Shown here piece by piece: positions 1-10,234 of a stretch of DNA of 64,000 nt (its first letter is position 1; each line of letters opens with the position of its first letter). The notes beneath the pieces were generated by a model that was not told where the DNA came from, did no database searches, and saw only the letters and a list, made by a program, of their open reading frames with translations. A program made the translations under genes and the position numbers. Source of the DNA: Zobellella iuensis (GTDB lineage Bacteria; Pseudomonadota; Gammaproteobacteria; Enterobacterales; Aeromonadaceae); contig NZ_JAERTZ010000012.1 in the NCBI RefSeq assembly GCF_016746085.1, forward strand, positions 62,001-126,000. The letters are read 5' to 3'.

Positions 1-24
1 GCCGCTTAACCGGAGCGTTGGGCG
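1..24 (+). other. Probable 3' end of an integron attC site
   Basis: The first bases contain GCTTAAC, a short spacer and then GTTGGGC. These fit the attC core pair RYYYAAC ... GTTRRRY that closes a gene-cassette recombination site. The rest of the site would lie left of the window, so the folded attC structure cannot be checked. If correct, a cassette array ends at or crosses the window edge and the following gene may be cassette-borne. No integrase or attI is visible. Confidence 0.55.
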
Positions 25-125
25 GCACAGCAGGCACGGGTGGCGAAAACTTGGGCACTTGAATTTTCTCCCTAGGCCCCAATCTAACTCCCAGAAGCCC
101 CGGGAGGCCCCCGGAACCCCGTAAC

Positions 126-1940
126 TTGATCAACCTTGGAATTTGTATGACGCAAACTACACCGCGCCATGAGGTATTGGAGACGACCGAGCAGGCCCCC
201 CAATCGTCCCCGGCTGACAACGTTCAGCCGCCGGATGCACTCCGGCTCAAAGAGGTAATGGACCGCTTGAGTCCGTCGATCTTCGTCGGTCTGATCACCG
301 TCGAGGGGAACGTGGTCCACGCGAATCGAGCAGCCCTCGACGCAATCGGCGCGACGTTGGATGAGGTGCTCTGCAAGCCTTTCGAGGCGACGCCATGGTG
401 GAGGTTCTCCGACATCGCCACGCGTCGGTTGCGATTGGCAATCAAGGACGCAGCCGACGGGATCGCTTCCCGATTCGACGTCCTTGTTCAGGACCGGCAT
501 GGCCGCGTACTGACGATGGATTTTTCCCTCGAGCCCCTTTATGGGTCCGACGGCAGGGTCGAGTACCTGATTCCGTCGGCCCGCGATGTGAGCGAGGGCA
601 AAGCGGCGGAGCAGCGTGTCCTGTACCTGGCCAGCCATGACGATCTTACCGGGCTTCCGAATCGCAACCTGTTCGGTGAGCGCCTGCGCCAGGCGGTTGA
701 TTATGCCAATGGCTCCGGCGAACGGCTCGCGGTCTTGCTCGTTGACCTGGATCGTTTCGGTCTCATCAACAACACCCTGGGCCATGGCAGTGGCGACGAA
801 GTACTGAAAGCCGCCGCAAACCGGCTGGCTGGTTGCGCGCGCACTTCGGACACACTGGCCCGCCTCGGCAGTGATGAATTCGGCTTTATCCTCTGCGGCA
901 ACCACGCGGACATTTCCCGTATCGTTGGCGAAGCACAGCGCATCGCGGACGCCTTCGAGCAGCCGGTGATGATTGCCGGACGCGAGGTGTATTTGACGTG
1001 CAGCATCGGCGGCGTGGCTCGTGCCGATTCGAGCGTAAATGAGGACCAGTTGCTCAAGAACGCATTTAGCGCCCTAAACGCCGCGAGAAACCGGGGGGGG
1101 AATATCGCCCACTTTTACTCACTGGAAACCGTGTTGCAGGACGCCGAGTGGCTCGAGCTGGAGTCCGCACTGCGTGGTGCGATCAAGCGCGATGAGCTTT
1201 CGCTGCATTACCAGCCGCAAGTGGATCTCCGCACGGGAGCCATCGTCGGGGCCGAGGCCTTGATGCGCTGGCTGCGGCCTGACCGCGGCATGATTTCCCC
1301 CGCTCGATTCATACCGATCGCGGAGAAAACGGGCTTGATCCTCCCACTGGGCATCTGGGCATTGCGGAGCGCGCTCGGAGAAATAAAGCGTCTGCGCGAC
1401 CAGGGCCTGCCGATAGAGCATGTGAGCGTCAACCTCTCTGCCCGGCAACTGCATCAGCAGGATCTCATTCCGCAAGTTGACGAGCTTCTGCGTCAAGCCG
1501 ACGTCGAACCGGGCTCATTGACCCTGGAGTTGACCGAGAGCATTTTAATGGACGATGCTGAATACGCCGCGCGCACGCTTAAAGCCCTGAAAGCGCTTGG
1601 CTTGAAGCTGTCGCTGGATGACTTCGGGACCGGCTACTCGAGCCTGGCTTACCTGCACCGTTTTCCGTTCGACACCATCAAGATCGACCGCTCCTTCGTT
1701 CAGGAAATGCACACTCAGAACAACGGTGCCGCTATAGTGGATGCGACGATACAGTTGGCACATAGCCTTGGAATGACGGTGGTCGCCGAAGGAGTCGAAT
1801 GCGAGCAGCAACTCGCCGCCCTTAGATCCAGCGGATGCGATTATGTGCAGGGTTACGTCTTCTCGCGACCACTTCCAACCACCGAACTGACGTCCATGCT
1901 CCGTGACCATCCCGTATTTACTATGTCGCCCAATAAATAA
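126..1940 (+). CDS. PAS-GGDEF-EAL c-di-GMP signalling protein
   Basis: This is a cytoplasmic two-domain c-di-GMP protein of about 600 residues with no signal peptide or membrane segment. A PAS-like domain covers about residues 45-155. A GGDEF domain covers about 165-335, and its active-site motif reads GSDEF (about 248-252), so cyclase activity is possible but weakened. An EAL domain follows (about 345-595) with the signature GAEALMRW and the downstream motifs [10 protein letters not shown] and VAEGVE intact, which favours phosphodiesterase activity. The longest frame starts at TTG 126; ATG 147 would remove seven residues and is equally plausible. No close operon partner is present: an attC-like end lies upstream and an IS remnant begins seven bases after the stop. 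The target process is unknown. Confidence 0.9.
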   Translation: MINLGICMTQTTPRHEVLETTEQAPQSSPADNVQPPDALRLKEVMDRLSPSIFVGLITVEGNVVHANRAALDAIGATLDEVLCKPFEATPWWRFSDIATRRLRLAIKDAADGIASRFDVLVQDRHGRVLTMDFSLEPLYGSDGRVEYLIPSARDVSEGKAAEQRVLYLASHDDLTGLPNRNLFGERLRQAVDYANGSGERLAVLLVDLDRFGLINNTLGHGSGDEVLKAAANRLAGCARTSDTLARLGSDEFGFILCGNHADISRIVGEAQRIADAFEQPVMIAGREVYLTCSIGGVARADSSVNEDQLLKNAFSALNAARNRGGNIAHFYSLETVLQDAEWLELESALRGAIKRDELSLHYQPQVDLRTGAIVGAEALMRWLRPDRGMISPARFIPIAEKTGLILPLGIWALRSALGEIKRLRDQGLPIEHVSVNLSARQLHQQDLIPQVDELLRQADVEPGSLTLELTESILMDDAEYAARTLKALKALGLKLSLDDFGTGYSSLAYLHRFPFDTIKIDRSFVQEMHTQNNGAAIVDATIQLAHSLGMTVVAEGVECEQQLAALRSSGCDYVQGYVFSRPLPTTELTSMLRDHPVFTMSPNK

Positions 1941-1946
1941 GGATAA

Positions 1947-1995
1947 GTGCTGCAAGAAGCCGATCGCCATGAACGGACTCGGCTTCTTGCAGCAC
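1947..1995. repeat. 17-bp perfect inverted repeat around transposase start
   Basis: GTGCTGCAAGAAGCCGA at 1947-1963 is exactly complementary to 1979-1995. The 15-base loop contains the transposase ATG (1969). In mRNA this would form a strong hairpin that hides the start codon, a device known in some insertion sequences to block translation of read-through transcripts. It could also mark an end of the element. Confidence 0.8.
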
Positions 1996-2536
1996 CTCTC
2001 CATCATCAGTGACCCGCGCCAGCAATGGAAGGTGGAGCACAAGCTCTCGGACATCCTTTTCCTCACCATCGTGGCTGTCATTGGCGGCGCCGAAGGGTGG
2101 GAGGAAATCGAGGATTTCGGCATCGATCACCTCGACTGGCTGCGCCAGTATGGCGACTTCGAGAACGGGGTGCCGGTGCACGATACCATCGCCCGGGTGA
2201 TGGGCATGCTCTCGGCCACGCAGTTGCAAAAGCGCTTTGCCGCCTGGATGAAAGAGTGCCACGTGGCCACCGCAGGCGAAGTGATTGCCATCGACGGCAA
2301 AACCCTGCGGCGCAGCTACGACAAGGGCCGCCGGCAAGGTGCCATCCACATGGTATCGGCGTTCTGCGCCGCCAATCAGGTGGTACTGGGCCAGGTAAAA
2401 ACCGATGCCAAATCCAATGAGATCACCGCCATTCCCGAACTGCTGGAGTTGCTGAGTATTCGTGGCTGCCTGGTGACCATCGATGCCATGGGCGGCCAAC
2501 CGGCCAAGGACATCAAGGTGCGCTACTACATCGGCC
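1969..2536 (+). pseudogene. ISAs1-family transposase, internally deleted remnant
   Basis: The N-terminal part matches the H-repeat/ISAs1 transposase family: a DPR motif, the segment [20 protein letters not shown], then [10 protein letters not shown], and the first part of the DDE core (VTIDAMGGQ). The normal family protein is about 370 residues. Here the sequence jumps from AMGGQ to a short stretch resembling the C-terminal RYYI region, so most of the catalytic domain is missing. The frame then runs into DNA antisense to zapE. It begins inside a hairpin and ends at the zapE stop codon. It is certainly non-functional as a transposase. Confidence 0.8.
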
Positions 2537-3634
2537 TTAGCCGCCGAACCGGGCCAGTTGCATTTCCCGCAGCCGGCTCAGGGTGCGGCGGAAGGGAAAG
2601 GCCAGGGCGCCGTCCCGGTAGAGCTCGTCCGGCGGCACTTCGGCCTCCAGCCAGAGCGGTATGCCCCTGTCGTAGCACTCGTCCACCAGGGCGATAAAGC
2701 GGCGCGCGCCGTCGTCCTGGCGGGACAGGGGCGGCAGTTGGCGCTCGCCGGCGGCGACCTGGGTCGCGCCGTCCTCGGTGCCGCGGGCGATGGCGCCTTG
2801 CCGCCGGCCGCCGCTCAGGCGGGGCACCCCGCCCAGCAGGATATGGTTAAAGCGGTCGCACAGCTCGATAAAGTCCGGCGCCGCCAGCGGCTGTTCGCAC
2901 AGGTCGGCATAGCGGCACCAGAGCACGGACTCGCTCCGCCCCTGCACCGCTATCTGCCGGTGGCCCAGCGGCAAGGGCTCACTGCCGCCGCCCGCCGGCG
3001 CCAGCTCGGCGAACAGGGTCGCCAGGGCCTGGGGCTCATTCACCCAGTAGCGTTGCCGGGGCGCCCCCGGGTGCAGCCGGTGATCCTCGCCGCCGTCCAC
3101 CGCCACCACCCGCATCCGCTCGGCCATGGCCGCCACCGCCGGCAGGAAGCGATCCCGGTTAAAGCCGTCGGCGTAGAGCCCCTCGGGCGGCTGGTTGGAG
3201 GTGGTCACCAGCACCAGGCCCTCGGCGAACAGTTGTTGCAGCAGGCGGCCGAGCAGCATGGCGTCGCCGATGTCGCTCACGAACAGCTCGTCCAGGCACA
3301 GTACCCTCACCTCGGCGGCCAGCTCCGCCGCCAGTTGCGCCAGCGGATCCTCGGTGCCGGTGAGCTGGAACAGCCGCCGGTGCACCCAGCGCATAAAGTG
3401 ATGGAAGTGCAGGCGCTTGGCCGGCACCGACAGGCCGCGATGGAACAGGTCCATCAGCCAGGTCTTGCCCCGCCCCACCGGCCCCCACAGGTAAACGCCG
3501 CCCATATCCCGCTCGCCGGCATGCAGCCGGCGCTGGCACTGCTCCAGCCATTCGGCGGCCCGGCGCTGGGCGGCATCGTCCTTAAAGCCCGCGTCCAGGG
3601 CGGCGAGGTAGGCGGCGTAGGGGGAAAGGGTCAT
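2537..3634 (-). CDS. zapE: Cell division protein ZapE (AFG1-like ATPase)
   Basis: This 365-residue P-loop ATPase belongs to the AFG1/ZapE family, which in E. coli associates with the divisome and affects Z-ring stability under stress. The Walker A motif [12 protein letters not shown] lies near residue 52, and the Walker B/sensor region [17 protein letters not shown] is characteristic of the family. Length and both ends are normal, although the 3' end directly abuts the IS remnant. The gene lies 68 bases downstream of cheB on the same strand and could receive read-through from the chemotaxis operon, but functionally it is unrelated housekeeping. Confidence 0.93.
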   Translation of the reverse strand: MTLSPYAAYLAALDAGFKDDAAQRRAAEWLEQCQRRLHAGERDMGGVYLWGPVGRGKTWLMDLFHRGLSVPAKRLHFHHFMRWVHRRLFQLTGTEDPLAQLAAELAAEVRVLCLDELFVSDIGDAMLLGRLLQQLFAEGLVLVTTSNQPPEGLYADGFNRDRFLPAVAAMAERMRVVAVDGGEDHRLHPGAPRQRYWVNEPQALATLFAELAPAGGGSEPLPLGHRQIAVQGRSESVLWCRYADLCEQPLAAPDFIELCDRFNHILLGGVPRLSGGRRQGAIARGTEDGATQVAAGERQLPPLSRQDDGARRFIALVDECYDRGIPLWLEAEVPPDELYRDGALAFPFRRTLSRLREMQLARFGG

Positions 3635-3702
3635 AACGGGCCGGGGTTTGCGAAACGGAAGGGCATTAAGCCACAGCGCCCGCCGCCGGACAAGGCTGGC
3701 CC

Positions 3703-4776
3703 CTAGCGCCGGGCCGCGTGGCGCATGATCTCCGCCGGTATCCGCTCGAGCGACACCACCCGCTCCACCGCCCCCAGGGCGATGGCCTCCTTGGGCATGC
3801 CGAACACCACGCAGGAGGCCTCGTCCTGGGCCAGGGTCTCGGCCCCGGCCCGGGCCATTTCCTTCAGTCCCCGGGCGCCATCGTCGCCCATGCCGGTCAT
3901 GATGATGCCGGTGGCGTTTTTACCGGCAAACTTGGCCACCGAGCGAAACAGCACGTCCACCGAGGGCTTGTGCCGGTTCACCGGTGGCCCGTCCAGCACC
4001 TCCACCTGGTAGTAGGCGCCGCTGCGCCTGAGCTGCATGTGCCGGCCGCCGGGGGCGATCAGCGCCAGCCCCGGCAGCACCCTGTCCTGGTGGCGGGCTT
4101 CCCGCACCTCCAGCCGGCACAGCTGGTTCAGGCGGGCGGCGAACGAGGCGGTGAACTTCTCCGGCATGTGCTGCACTATCACCAGCCCCGGGCACACCCG
4201 GGGCAGCGCCGTCAGCACCCGCTCCAGGGCCTGGGTGCCGCCGGTGGAGGTGCCGATGGCCACAATGCGCTCCGTGGTCTGCACCATGGCCTGGCTGCCC
4301 GGCGGCTCCGCCATGGCATCCGCCCCCAGCCTGGGCGGCACCGGCAAGGGCGCGCGCGCCGTCAGCCGGCCGACCCTGGCCTGGGCCGCGGCGCGCACCG
4401 CCCCGACCAGGGCGGCGGACGAATCCTGCAGAAACTGCTTCAGCCCCACCCTGGGCTTGGTGATGATCTCCACGGCGCCGGCGGCCAGGGCCTGCAGCGT
4501 GGTTTCGGCCCCCTGCTCGGTCAGGGACGAGCAGATCACCACCGGGGTGGGCCGCTCGGCCATGATCTTCTTCAGGAAGGTGATGCCGTCCATGCGCGGC
4601 ATCTCCACATCCAGCACTATCACGTCGGGCCAGTCCCGCGCCATCTTGTCCAGGGCGAAGAGCGGATCCGAGGCCGTGCCCAGCACCTGCATGTCCGGCT
4701 CCCGCTCCAGCAGCGCCACCAGCACCTGACGCATCACCGCCGAGTCGTCTACCAGCAATACCTTGATTTTTTTCAT
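3703..4776 (-). CDS. cheB: Chemotaxis methylesterase/deamidase CheB
   Basis: CheB removes methyl groups from receptor glutamates. It has an N-terminal receiver domain with phospho-acceptor Asp56 (VLDVEMP) and a linker at about residues 120-165. The C-terminal CheB esterase domain carries the nucleophile Ser177 in GTSTGG, His203 in VQHMP and the acidic motif [11 protein letters not shown]. Length, 357 residues, is standard. It is the last che gene of the operon, one base after the cheD stop codon, which indicates translational coupling. Confidence 0.96.
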   Translation of the reverse strand: MKKIKVLLVDDSAVMRQVLVALLEREPDMQVLGTASDPLFALDKMARDWPDVIVLDVEMPRMDGITFLKKIMAERPTPVVICSSLTEQGAETTLQALAAGAVEIITKPRVGLKQFLQDSSAALVGAVRAAAQARVGRLTARAPLPVPPRLGADAMAEPPGSQAMVQTTERIVAIGTSTGGTQALERVLTALPRVCPGLVIVQHMPEKFTASFAARLNQLCRLEVREARHQDRVLPGLALIAPGGRHMQLRRSGAYYQVEVLDGPPVNRHKPSVDVLFRSVAKFAGKNATGIIMTGMGDDGARGLKEMARAGAETLAQDEASCVVFGMPKEAIALGAVERVVSLERIPAEIMRHAARR

Positions 4777-4777
4777 T

Positions 4778-5266
4778 TTATCCTTGTTCCTCCGCTCCCT
4801 TCAGGGGACTGTGGCTGACCCAGACCACCCCGCTCCACACCTCGAACACCACCTTGCGGTGGCCGCTCTGGCCCAGGTTCTGGGCCACCAGCCGCAGGCG
4901 GTGCTCGCGCACCAGCCGGAGGGCCGCCGCCACGTTCTGCCGGGCCACGTCGAGGCGGGCGGGCACCGGCGCGCCGAACATGTTGCCACCGCCGAACAGC
5001 TTGCACTGATACTCCTCCAGCCCGGTGCCGTGCTGCCGGGCCGCCGCCCGGAACAGGGCCATGGCGTCCTCGCCGTAACGGCCGTCGGGCCGGCTCCCGC
5101 CCCGGCCCGGCAGCAGGTAGTGGCACATGCCCCCAATCCGTCGGCGGGGGTGCCACAACACCATGGCGACGCAGGAGCCGAGCAGGGTGCGGATGCGGGT
5201 GGCCGGGCCGCCGAAATGGAACTGGCCGGGCTGCAGTAACACCTCCTCGACCTCGCCCGGTGTCAT
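4778..5266 (-). CDS. cheD: Chemoreceptor glutamine deamidase CheD
   Basis: This 162-residue CheD-family protein converts specific receptor glutamines to glutamates and can modulate adaptation. The catalytic cysteine lies in LGSCVAM (Cys32) and the histidine in GGMCHYLLP (His49). Its start overlaps the cheR stop by four bases (ATGA), and its stop is adjacent to the cheB start, so cheR-cheD-cheB form a tightly coupled adaptation block. CheD is absent from E. coli but common in accessory chemotaxis clusters. Confidence 0.95.
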   Translation of the reverse strand: MTPGEVEEVLLQPGQFHFGGPATRIRTLLGSCVAMVLWHPRRRIGGMCHYLLPGRGGSRPDGRYGEDAMALFRAAARQHGTGLEEYQCKLFGGGNMFGAPVPARLDVARQNVAAALRLVREHRLRLVAQNLGQSGHRKVVFEVWSGVVWVSHSPLKGAEEQG

Positions 5267-6069
5267 GGCTTGCGGTAGATGGACGGCTGCACCAGCCGGA
5301 GCGCCTCGGACACCCCGTTCAGGCTCTCCGAATGGCTGACGATAAAATAGCCGCCCGGCCTCAGCCGGGGCAGGATCCGCTCCACCACCTGGCGCTTGGT
5401 GTCGAGATCGAAGTAGATCATCACGTTGCGCAGGAAGATAACATCGAAATCGCCGATCTCGGGCAGGCGCTGGTTGAGGTTGATCTGCATAAAGCGGATC
5501 CGCTGCCGCAGCCGCCGCTCAACCAGGAAACTGCCCTCCTGCTCCCCCACCCCTTTCAGGCAGTATTTGTGCAGCAGGCGGGTGTCGATGTGTTCCGCCC
5601 GGCTCAGGGGATATTGGCCGCGTCCGGCCTGCGCCAGCACCCGGCTGCTGATGTCGGAGGCGACGAGCTCCCAGGGCCCGGCCCCCAGCGACTCGGCCAG
5701 GGTCATGGCCAGGCTGTAGGGCTCTTCCCCGGACGAGCAGGCCGCGCTCCACAGCCGGACCGGGCGGCCCCTGCCGAGCGCGGGCAGCACCTGTTGCCGC
5801 AGAAAGTCGAAGTGCCGGGGCTCCCGGAAGAAATAGGTTTCGTTGGTGGTCAGCAGATCCAGCGCCGTCTGCAGCTCGCCCCCGCCCCGCTCCGCCATGA
5901 TCAGGCGGAAGTAGTCGCCGTAGCTGCCCAGGCCATGGTGGCGCAGCCGCTTGCCCAGCCGCCCCGCCACCAGCGCCTTCTTGCCCGGGGACAGGTTGAT
6001 CCCGGCGCTGCGGTACAGCCAGCGCCGGAACAGCTGGAACTCCTCATCCTGCAACGACGGTATCTGCAT
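5263..6069 (-). CDS. cheR: Chemotaxis methyltransferase CheR
   Basis: CheR is an S-adenosylmethionine-dependent methyltransferase that methylates receptor glutamates. It is 268 residues long, with an all-alpha N-terminal domain (about 1-75) and a Rossmann methyltransferase domain. The SAM-binding motif is WSAACSSGEEPYSLAM, and the conserved FLRNVMIYFD segment follows. The start has a good GGGAGC site upstream. No C-terminal TPR or receptor-tethering extension is present. It lies between the 558-residue receptor gene and cheD. Confidence 0.95.
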   Translation of the reverse strand: MQIPSLQDEEFQLFRRWLYRSAGINLSPGKKALVAGRLGKRLRHHGLGSYGDYFRLIMAERGGGELQTALDLLTTNETYFFREPRHFDFLRQQVLPALGRGRPVRLWSAACSSGEEPYSLAMTLAESLGAGPWELVASDISSRVLAQAGRGQYPLSRAEHIDTRLLHKYCLKGVGEQEGSFLVERRLRQRIRFMQINLNQRLPEIGDFDVIFLRNVMIYFDLDTKRQVVERILPRLRPGGYFIVSHSESLNGVSEALRLVQPSIYRKP

Positions 6070-6101
6070 GGGTCAAGCTCCCTCGGCCCGGGGATCCGGG
6101 C

Positions 6102-7778
6102 TCAAACATAACCGGGCTCCGCCTTGTCATCGAAGGCGCCCGCCCTTAGCCCGGCCGGCGCCGGCGTACCGGTGGCGGCGGCCAGGGTGAAGAAGCCCAT
6201 CGCCTGCTGCAGCTGCTCCGCCTGGCTGCTCATCTCCTCCGCCGTCGCCGCCAGCTCCTCGCTGCTGGCCGCATTCTGCTGGGTCACCTGGCTCAACTGG
6301 CCCATGGCGGTGTTGATCTGCGCCGCCCCCGAGGCCTGTTCGCTCGAGGCCGCGCTGATCTCCTGCACCAGATCCGAGGTCTTGCCGATGGCCGGCACCA
6401 TCTCCTCCAGCAGCCGCCCCGCCTTTTCCGCCAGGGCCACGCTGCCGTCGGACAGCTCACCGATTTCCCGGGCCGCCACCTGGCTGCGCTCCGCCAGCTT
6501 GCGCACCTCGCTCGCCACCACCGCGAAGCCCTTGCCGTGCTCCCCGGCCCGCGCCGCCTCTATGGCCGCGTTCAGCGCCAGCAGGTTGGTCTGGTAGGCG
6601 ATGTCGTCGATGATGCCGATGCGCTGGGCTATCTGCTTCATCGCCGCCACCGTCTGCTGCACCGCCTCGCCGCCCTCGGCCGCCTCCCGCGCCGCCTTGC
6701 TGGCCATGCCGTCGGTCACCCGGGCGTTGTCGGTGTTCTGGTTGATGCTGGCACTCATCTGCTCGATGGAGGCGCCGGTCTCTTCCACCCCCGCCGCCTG
6801 TTCGCTGGCCGCCTGGCTCATGGACTGGGCGGTGGCGCTCACCTCCTCGGAGGCGCTGGCCAGGTTGTCGGCGGCGCCGCGCACCTCGCCGATGATCCGG
6901 GTCAGCCGGTCCTGCATCTGGCCCATGGCCGCCAGCAGCAGGCCCACCTCGTCCCGGGAGCGGATCCGGATGGGCTGGCTCAGATCCCCCTCCGCCAGCC
7001 GCTCGGCCGCCTGCACCGCCACCGCCAGGGAAGCGGCCAGGCGGCGGTACACGAACCAGAGCACCAGCCCCAGTACCAGCAAGGTACCGGCCATGCTGGC
7101 CAGCACCCAGGAAAAGGCCTTGTCCTTGTCGGCCAGGGCCGTCGCCACCAGGGTGGCGGTGCGGTTTTCCATCAGCACGAAGAAGTCGTCGATGGAACCC
7201 TGGATATTGGCCTTTTCCCGGTGGTAGGCCGCATCGTGCAGCATCCGCCGGGCCTGCTCTGGGCTCACCGCCCCGAGGGCGCCGCTGGCATAATCCTGCA
7301 CCGCCTGCATGGCCACCGCCTCCGTCTCCACCAGGGCGGCGGACTTGGCGTTGGCGTCGGCCAGCAGGGCGAATTCCTGCTCGGTGAAGCCGGCCCGGCG
7401 CATCAGCTCGGCGAGCGGCACCGCCGGGGTGTCCGGCCGGGGCTTGGCGTCTCCCGCCGCCACGAAGTCCCAGTAAATCCGGTGGTAGGCCTCCGGCCTG
7501 GGTTGCTCGCCGTTGCGGATGGCCACCACCTGCCAGTACTGCTGCTCGAAGCGGCTGTCGCCGGTGACCACATAGGTCCGGGCCAGGCGGGTCAGATCGT
7601 CCGAACTTTGCCGCAGCTCATCGGCCAGCAGGTAGGACTGGTATTGCCGATCCTTGGCCTCGGCCACCTGTTCCACCGCCGCCTGATAGCGGTTGACCGC
7701 CGCCAGGGTCAGCAGCAGCATGCCGAGCGAAGTGATGGTCAGGCCCATGAACAGGGTTTTTATCCGTAATTGAAACAT
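6102..7778 (-). CDS. Methyl-accepting chemotaxis protein (558 aa)
   Basis: This transmembrane chemoreceptor has TM1 at about residues 8-27, a periplasmic helical sensor of about 190 residues, TM2 at about 225-247 and a HAMP domain. A cytoplasmic signalling hairpin follows, whose tip contains [20 protein letters not shown]. The periplasmic domain is a helical type without a recognisable ligand motif, so the stimulus is unknown. No CheR-tethering pentapeptide is seen at the C terminus. The signalling half is nearly identical at DNA and protein level to that of the receptor encoded at 8558-10186, suggesting duplication or gene conversion. AAGGAAA precedes the ATG. Confidence 0.93.
   Translation of the reverse strand: MFQLRIKTLFMGLTITSLGMLLLTLAAVNRYQAAVEQVAEAKDRQYQSYLLADELRQSSDDLTRLARTYVVTGDSRFEQQYWQVVAIRNGEQPRPEAYHRIYWDFVAAGDAKPRPDTPAVPLAELMRRAGFTEQEFALLADANAKSAALVETEAVAMQAVQDYASGALGAVSPEQARRMLHDAAYHREKANIQGSIDDFFVLMENRTATLVATALADKDKAFSWVLASMAGTLLVLGLVLWFVYRRLAASLAVAVQAAERLAEGDLSQPIRIRSRDEVGLLLAAMGQMQDRLTRIIGEVRGAADNLASASEEVSATAQSMSQAASEQAAGVEETGASIEQMSASINQNTDNARVTDGMASKAAREAAEGGEAVQQTVAAMKQIAQRIGIIDDIAYQTNLLALNAAIEAARAGEHGKGFAVVASEVRKLAERSQVAAREIGELSDGSVALAEKAGRLLEEMVPAIGKTSDLVQEISAASSEQASGAAQINTAMGQLSQVTQQNAASSEELAATAEEMSSQAEQLQQAMGFFTLAAATGTPAPAGLRAGAFDDKAEPGYV
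6188..6897 (+). repeat. About 710-bp near-identical repeat within receptor gene, copy 1
   Basis: This stretch encodes the signalling hairpin of the 558-residue receptor. It is repeated in the same orientation at about 8686-9398 inside the 542-residue receptor. The two copies differ by only scattered substitutions, including at silent positions, so recent duplication or ongoing gene conversion is likely. Confidence 0.85.
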
Positions 7779-7937
7779 AAGATTTCCTTGATGCCGCCGG
7801 GGCTCTCCGCCGGGACGACGCGCTGCTTTCCGGTCACGGCGTTATGCCGTGCCGGGCAGCGCCCTCCGGAAGCGGGAAGAACCCCCGCCATTATTGTTAT
7901 TGGTTTGGGTAATGGCAGTGCCGAGCCATGTTGGTGA

Positions 7938-8474
7938 TTACTGGGCGAATTCTCCCTCCCTGGCCAGGGCCTTGCCGTCGCCGGCCTGGGACAGCTGCGC
8001 CATCTCCTCCACCGACAGCACCCGCTCAACGCTGAGCACTATCACGAAGCGGCCGTCCACCTTGGCCATGCCGCCGATAAAATCCGCCCGGATGCCGGCC
8101 CCGAAGCTCGGGGCCGGCTCGATGTCGGCCGCTGCTATGCTGAGCACCGCCGACACCGCGTCCACCAGCACGCCGATATCCTGCACCCCCTCCTCGCCAT
8201 GGACTTCGAGGATGACGATGCAGCTGCGCTTGTTGACCGGGGTGGACGGCCGGCCGAAGCGCACCGCCAGATCCACCACCGGCACCACGGCCCCCCGCAG
8301 GTTGATGACGCCGCGCACGAAGGCCGGCATCATGGGCACCGTGGTCAGGGTGCCGTACTCGATGATCTCCTTGATGCCGAGGATGTCCATGGCGAACATC
8401 TCGCCTCCCAACACAAAGGTCAGGTACTGGGCCTCGACGCCAACCTTGGGCTCTGTCGCCACTAATGCATTCAT
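7938..8474 (-). CDS. cheW: Chemotaxis coupling protein CheW
   Basis: CheW links receptors to the CheA kinase. The protein is about 178 residues with a single CheW-like beta-barrel domain (start of domain AQYLTFVLGGEMFAMDI; GIKEIIEYGTLTTVP; FVRGVINLRGAVVPVVDL). ATG 8474 is chosen because an AGGAGG lies six bases upstream; a longer frame reaching 8516 has no such site. It sits between two receptor genes. About 160 bases without a gene separate it from the next receptor start. Confidence 0.94.
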   Translation of the reverse strand: MNALVATEPKVGVEAQYLTFVLGGEMFAMDILGIKEIIEYGTLTTVPMMPAFVRGVINLRGAVVPVVDLAVRFGRPSTPVNKRSCIVILEVHGEEGVQDIGVLVDAVSAVLSIAAADIEPAPSFGAGIRADFIGGMAKVDGRFVIVLSVERVLSVEEMAQLSQAGDGKALAREGEFAQ

Positions 8475-8557
8475 TGCTTTTCCTCCTGCAGCAGGACCCG
8501 CCCCGGGCCCTGCCACTGTATTCCCTGATGCCGGGCGCCGGGGCGCCCGGCCCGTGC

Positions 8558-10186
8558 CTAGAAGCGGGTGAAGCCGGGTTCCAGTTCACCCTCGCCCAGC
8601 TCAGGCTCCGGCTGGGGCTGCCTGGCCGTTTTGCCCTTGCCGGTGGCCGCCCGGCTCTCCCGTTTTACGGCGGCCCCGGCGACCAGGGTGAAGAAGCTCA
8701 TCGCCTGCTGCAGCTGCTCCGCCTGGCTGCTCATCTCCTCCGCCGTCGCCGCCAGCTCTTCGCTGCTGGAGGCGCTCTGCTGGGTCACCTGGCTCAGCTG
8801 GCTCATGGCGGTGTTGATCTGCGCCGCCCCCGTGGCCTGTTCGCTCGAGGCCGCGCTGATCTCCTGCACCAGATCCGAGGTCTTGTCGATGGCCGGCACC
8901 ATCTCTTCCAGCAACCGCCCCGCCTTCTCCGCCAGGGCCACGCTGCTGTCGGACAGCTCACCGATTTCCTGGGCCGCCACCTGGCTGCGCTCCGCCAGCT
9001 TGCGCACCTCGGTCGCCACCACCGCGAAGCCCTTGCCGTGCTCCCCGGCCCGCGCCGCCTCTATGGCCGCGTTCAGCGCCAGCAGGTTGGTCTGGTAGGC
9101 GATGTCGTCGATGATGCCGATGCGCTGGGCTATCTGCTTCATCGCCGCCACCGTCTGCTGCACCGCCTCGCCGCCCTCGGCCGCTTCCCGCGCCGCCTTG
9201 CTGGCCATGCCGTCGGTGACCCGGGCGTTGTCGGTGTTCTGGTTGATGCTGGCGCTCATCTGCTCGATGGAGGCACTGGTCTCTTCCACCCCCGCCGCCT
9301 GCTCGCTGGCCCCCTGGCTCATGGACTGGGCGGTGGCACTCACCTCCTCGGAGGCGCTGGCCAGGTTGTCGGAGGCGGTGCGCACCTCGCCGATGATCAG
9401 GGACAGCTTCTCCACCATGGCCTTCAGGACGGCCAGCAGGCTGTCGCTGTCGCCCCGGCGCAGGGCGATGTCTACCGACAGATCCCCCTGGGCGACCCGG
9501 CCGGCGACGGCGGCGGCATAATCCGGCTCGCCGCCCAGCTGGCGCAGCAGGTTGCGGGTGATCAGCCAGCCGGCCAGCAGCGCGACCAGCAGCGCGGCGC
9601 CCGCGGACAGCAGCATCAGCAGCCGGGCCTGCTCGTAGGTCTGGTGGGCTTCGCGGCCGGAGGCCTCGAGCAGATCGCCCTGGTAGTCGATCAGGGCGAC
9701 CACGCTGTCCTGGTAGGTACGGAGCACGGGGCGCAGTTCGTTCTGCAGGTAGCGCTGGGCCGCATCCGGGTTGTCCTGTGCGATCAGGGCCAGCAGGCGT
9801 TCCTGGCCGGCGATATAGTGCTGCCGCTGTTCGTTGATCTGGCGCAGCAGCGCCACTCCCCGCTCGGAATGGACTCGCTGCTGCAGCCACTCGAGCTCGG
9901 CGGCGATCTCCCGCCGGAGATCCAGGATCAACGCCTGTTGCTGCTGCCGATCCCGCGGGTCCTGGGTCAGCATCATGTTGCGCAAGGCGATGGCGATGCC
10001 GTTGGAATCGTCGATCACGTCATTGGCCCGCTTGGTCTTGGGCCAGAGATCATCGACGATCAGCTGCTGGGCCTGGTTGAGCTGCTGCATCCGGCTGATG
10101 CCGACCAGGGACACCAGCAACAGCATGGCGACGACCAGGCCGAACCCCAGGGCCAGCTTGGTGGCGACTCTCATTCCTTTAAACAT
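8558..10186 (-). CDS. Methyl-accepting chemotaxis protein (542 aa)
   Basis: This transmembrane receptor has TM1 at about residues 10-30, a periplasmic four-helix-bundle-type (4HB_MCP-like) sensor, TM2 at about 190-212, HAMP and a signalling hairpin. From about residue 275 to 510 it matches the 558-residue receptor almost exactly, with roughly a dozen amino-acid changes and one run of more than 70 identical residues, while the sensor domains are unrelated. Its C-terminal tail is acidic and ends GFTRF. The start has AGGAGA upstream. Both receptors probably feed the same CheA/CheW array. Confidence 0.93.
   Translation of the reverse strand: MFKGMRVATKLALGFGLVVAMLLLVSLVGISRMQQLNQAQQLIVDDLWPKTKRANDVIDDSNGIAIALRNMMLTQDPRDRQQQQALILDLRREIAAELEWLQQRVHSERGVALLRQINEQRQHYIAGQERLLALIAQDNPDAAQRYLQNELRPVLRTYQDSVVALIDYQGDLLEASGREAHQTYEQARLLMLLSAGAALLVALLAGWLITRNLLRQLGGEPDYAAAVAGRVAQGDLSVDIALRRGDSDSLLAVLKAMVEKLSLIIGEVRTASDNLASASEEVSATAQSMSQGASEQAAGVEETSASIEQMSASINQNTDNARVTDGMASKAAREAAEGGEAVQQTVAAMKQIAQRIGIIDDIAYQTNLLALNAAIEAARAGEHGKGFAVVATEVRKLAERSQVAAQEIGELSDSSVALAEKAGRLLEEMVPAIDKTSDLVQEISAASSEQATGAAQINTAMSQLSQVTQQSASSSEELAATAEEMSSQAEQLQQAMSFFTLVAGAAVKRESRAATGKGKTARQPQPEPELGEGELEPGFTRF
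8686..9398 (+). repeat. About 710-bp near-identical repeat within receptor gene, copy 2
   Basis: Second copy of the receptor signalling-domain repeat. Similarity breaks off at the HAMP end (around 9398) and just before the divergent C-terminal tail (around 8686). Recombination between the copies would delete cheW. Confidence 0.85.
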
Positions 10187-10234
10187 GGTGCTCTCCTTAA
10201 GGTGGTTACTGACGGATTTATTCCGCGCCGGCGT

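Noticed and set aside
2483-3706. Long open frame opposite zapE
   Set aside because: It is the complement of a clear ZapE coding sequence; its composition (repeated Gln, His, Pro, Gly) is typical of antisense GC-rich DNA. Similar long antisense frames across the window were dropped for the same reason.
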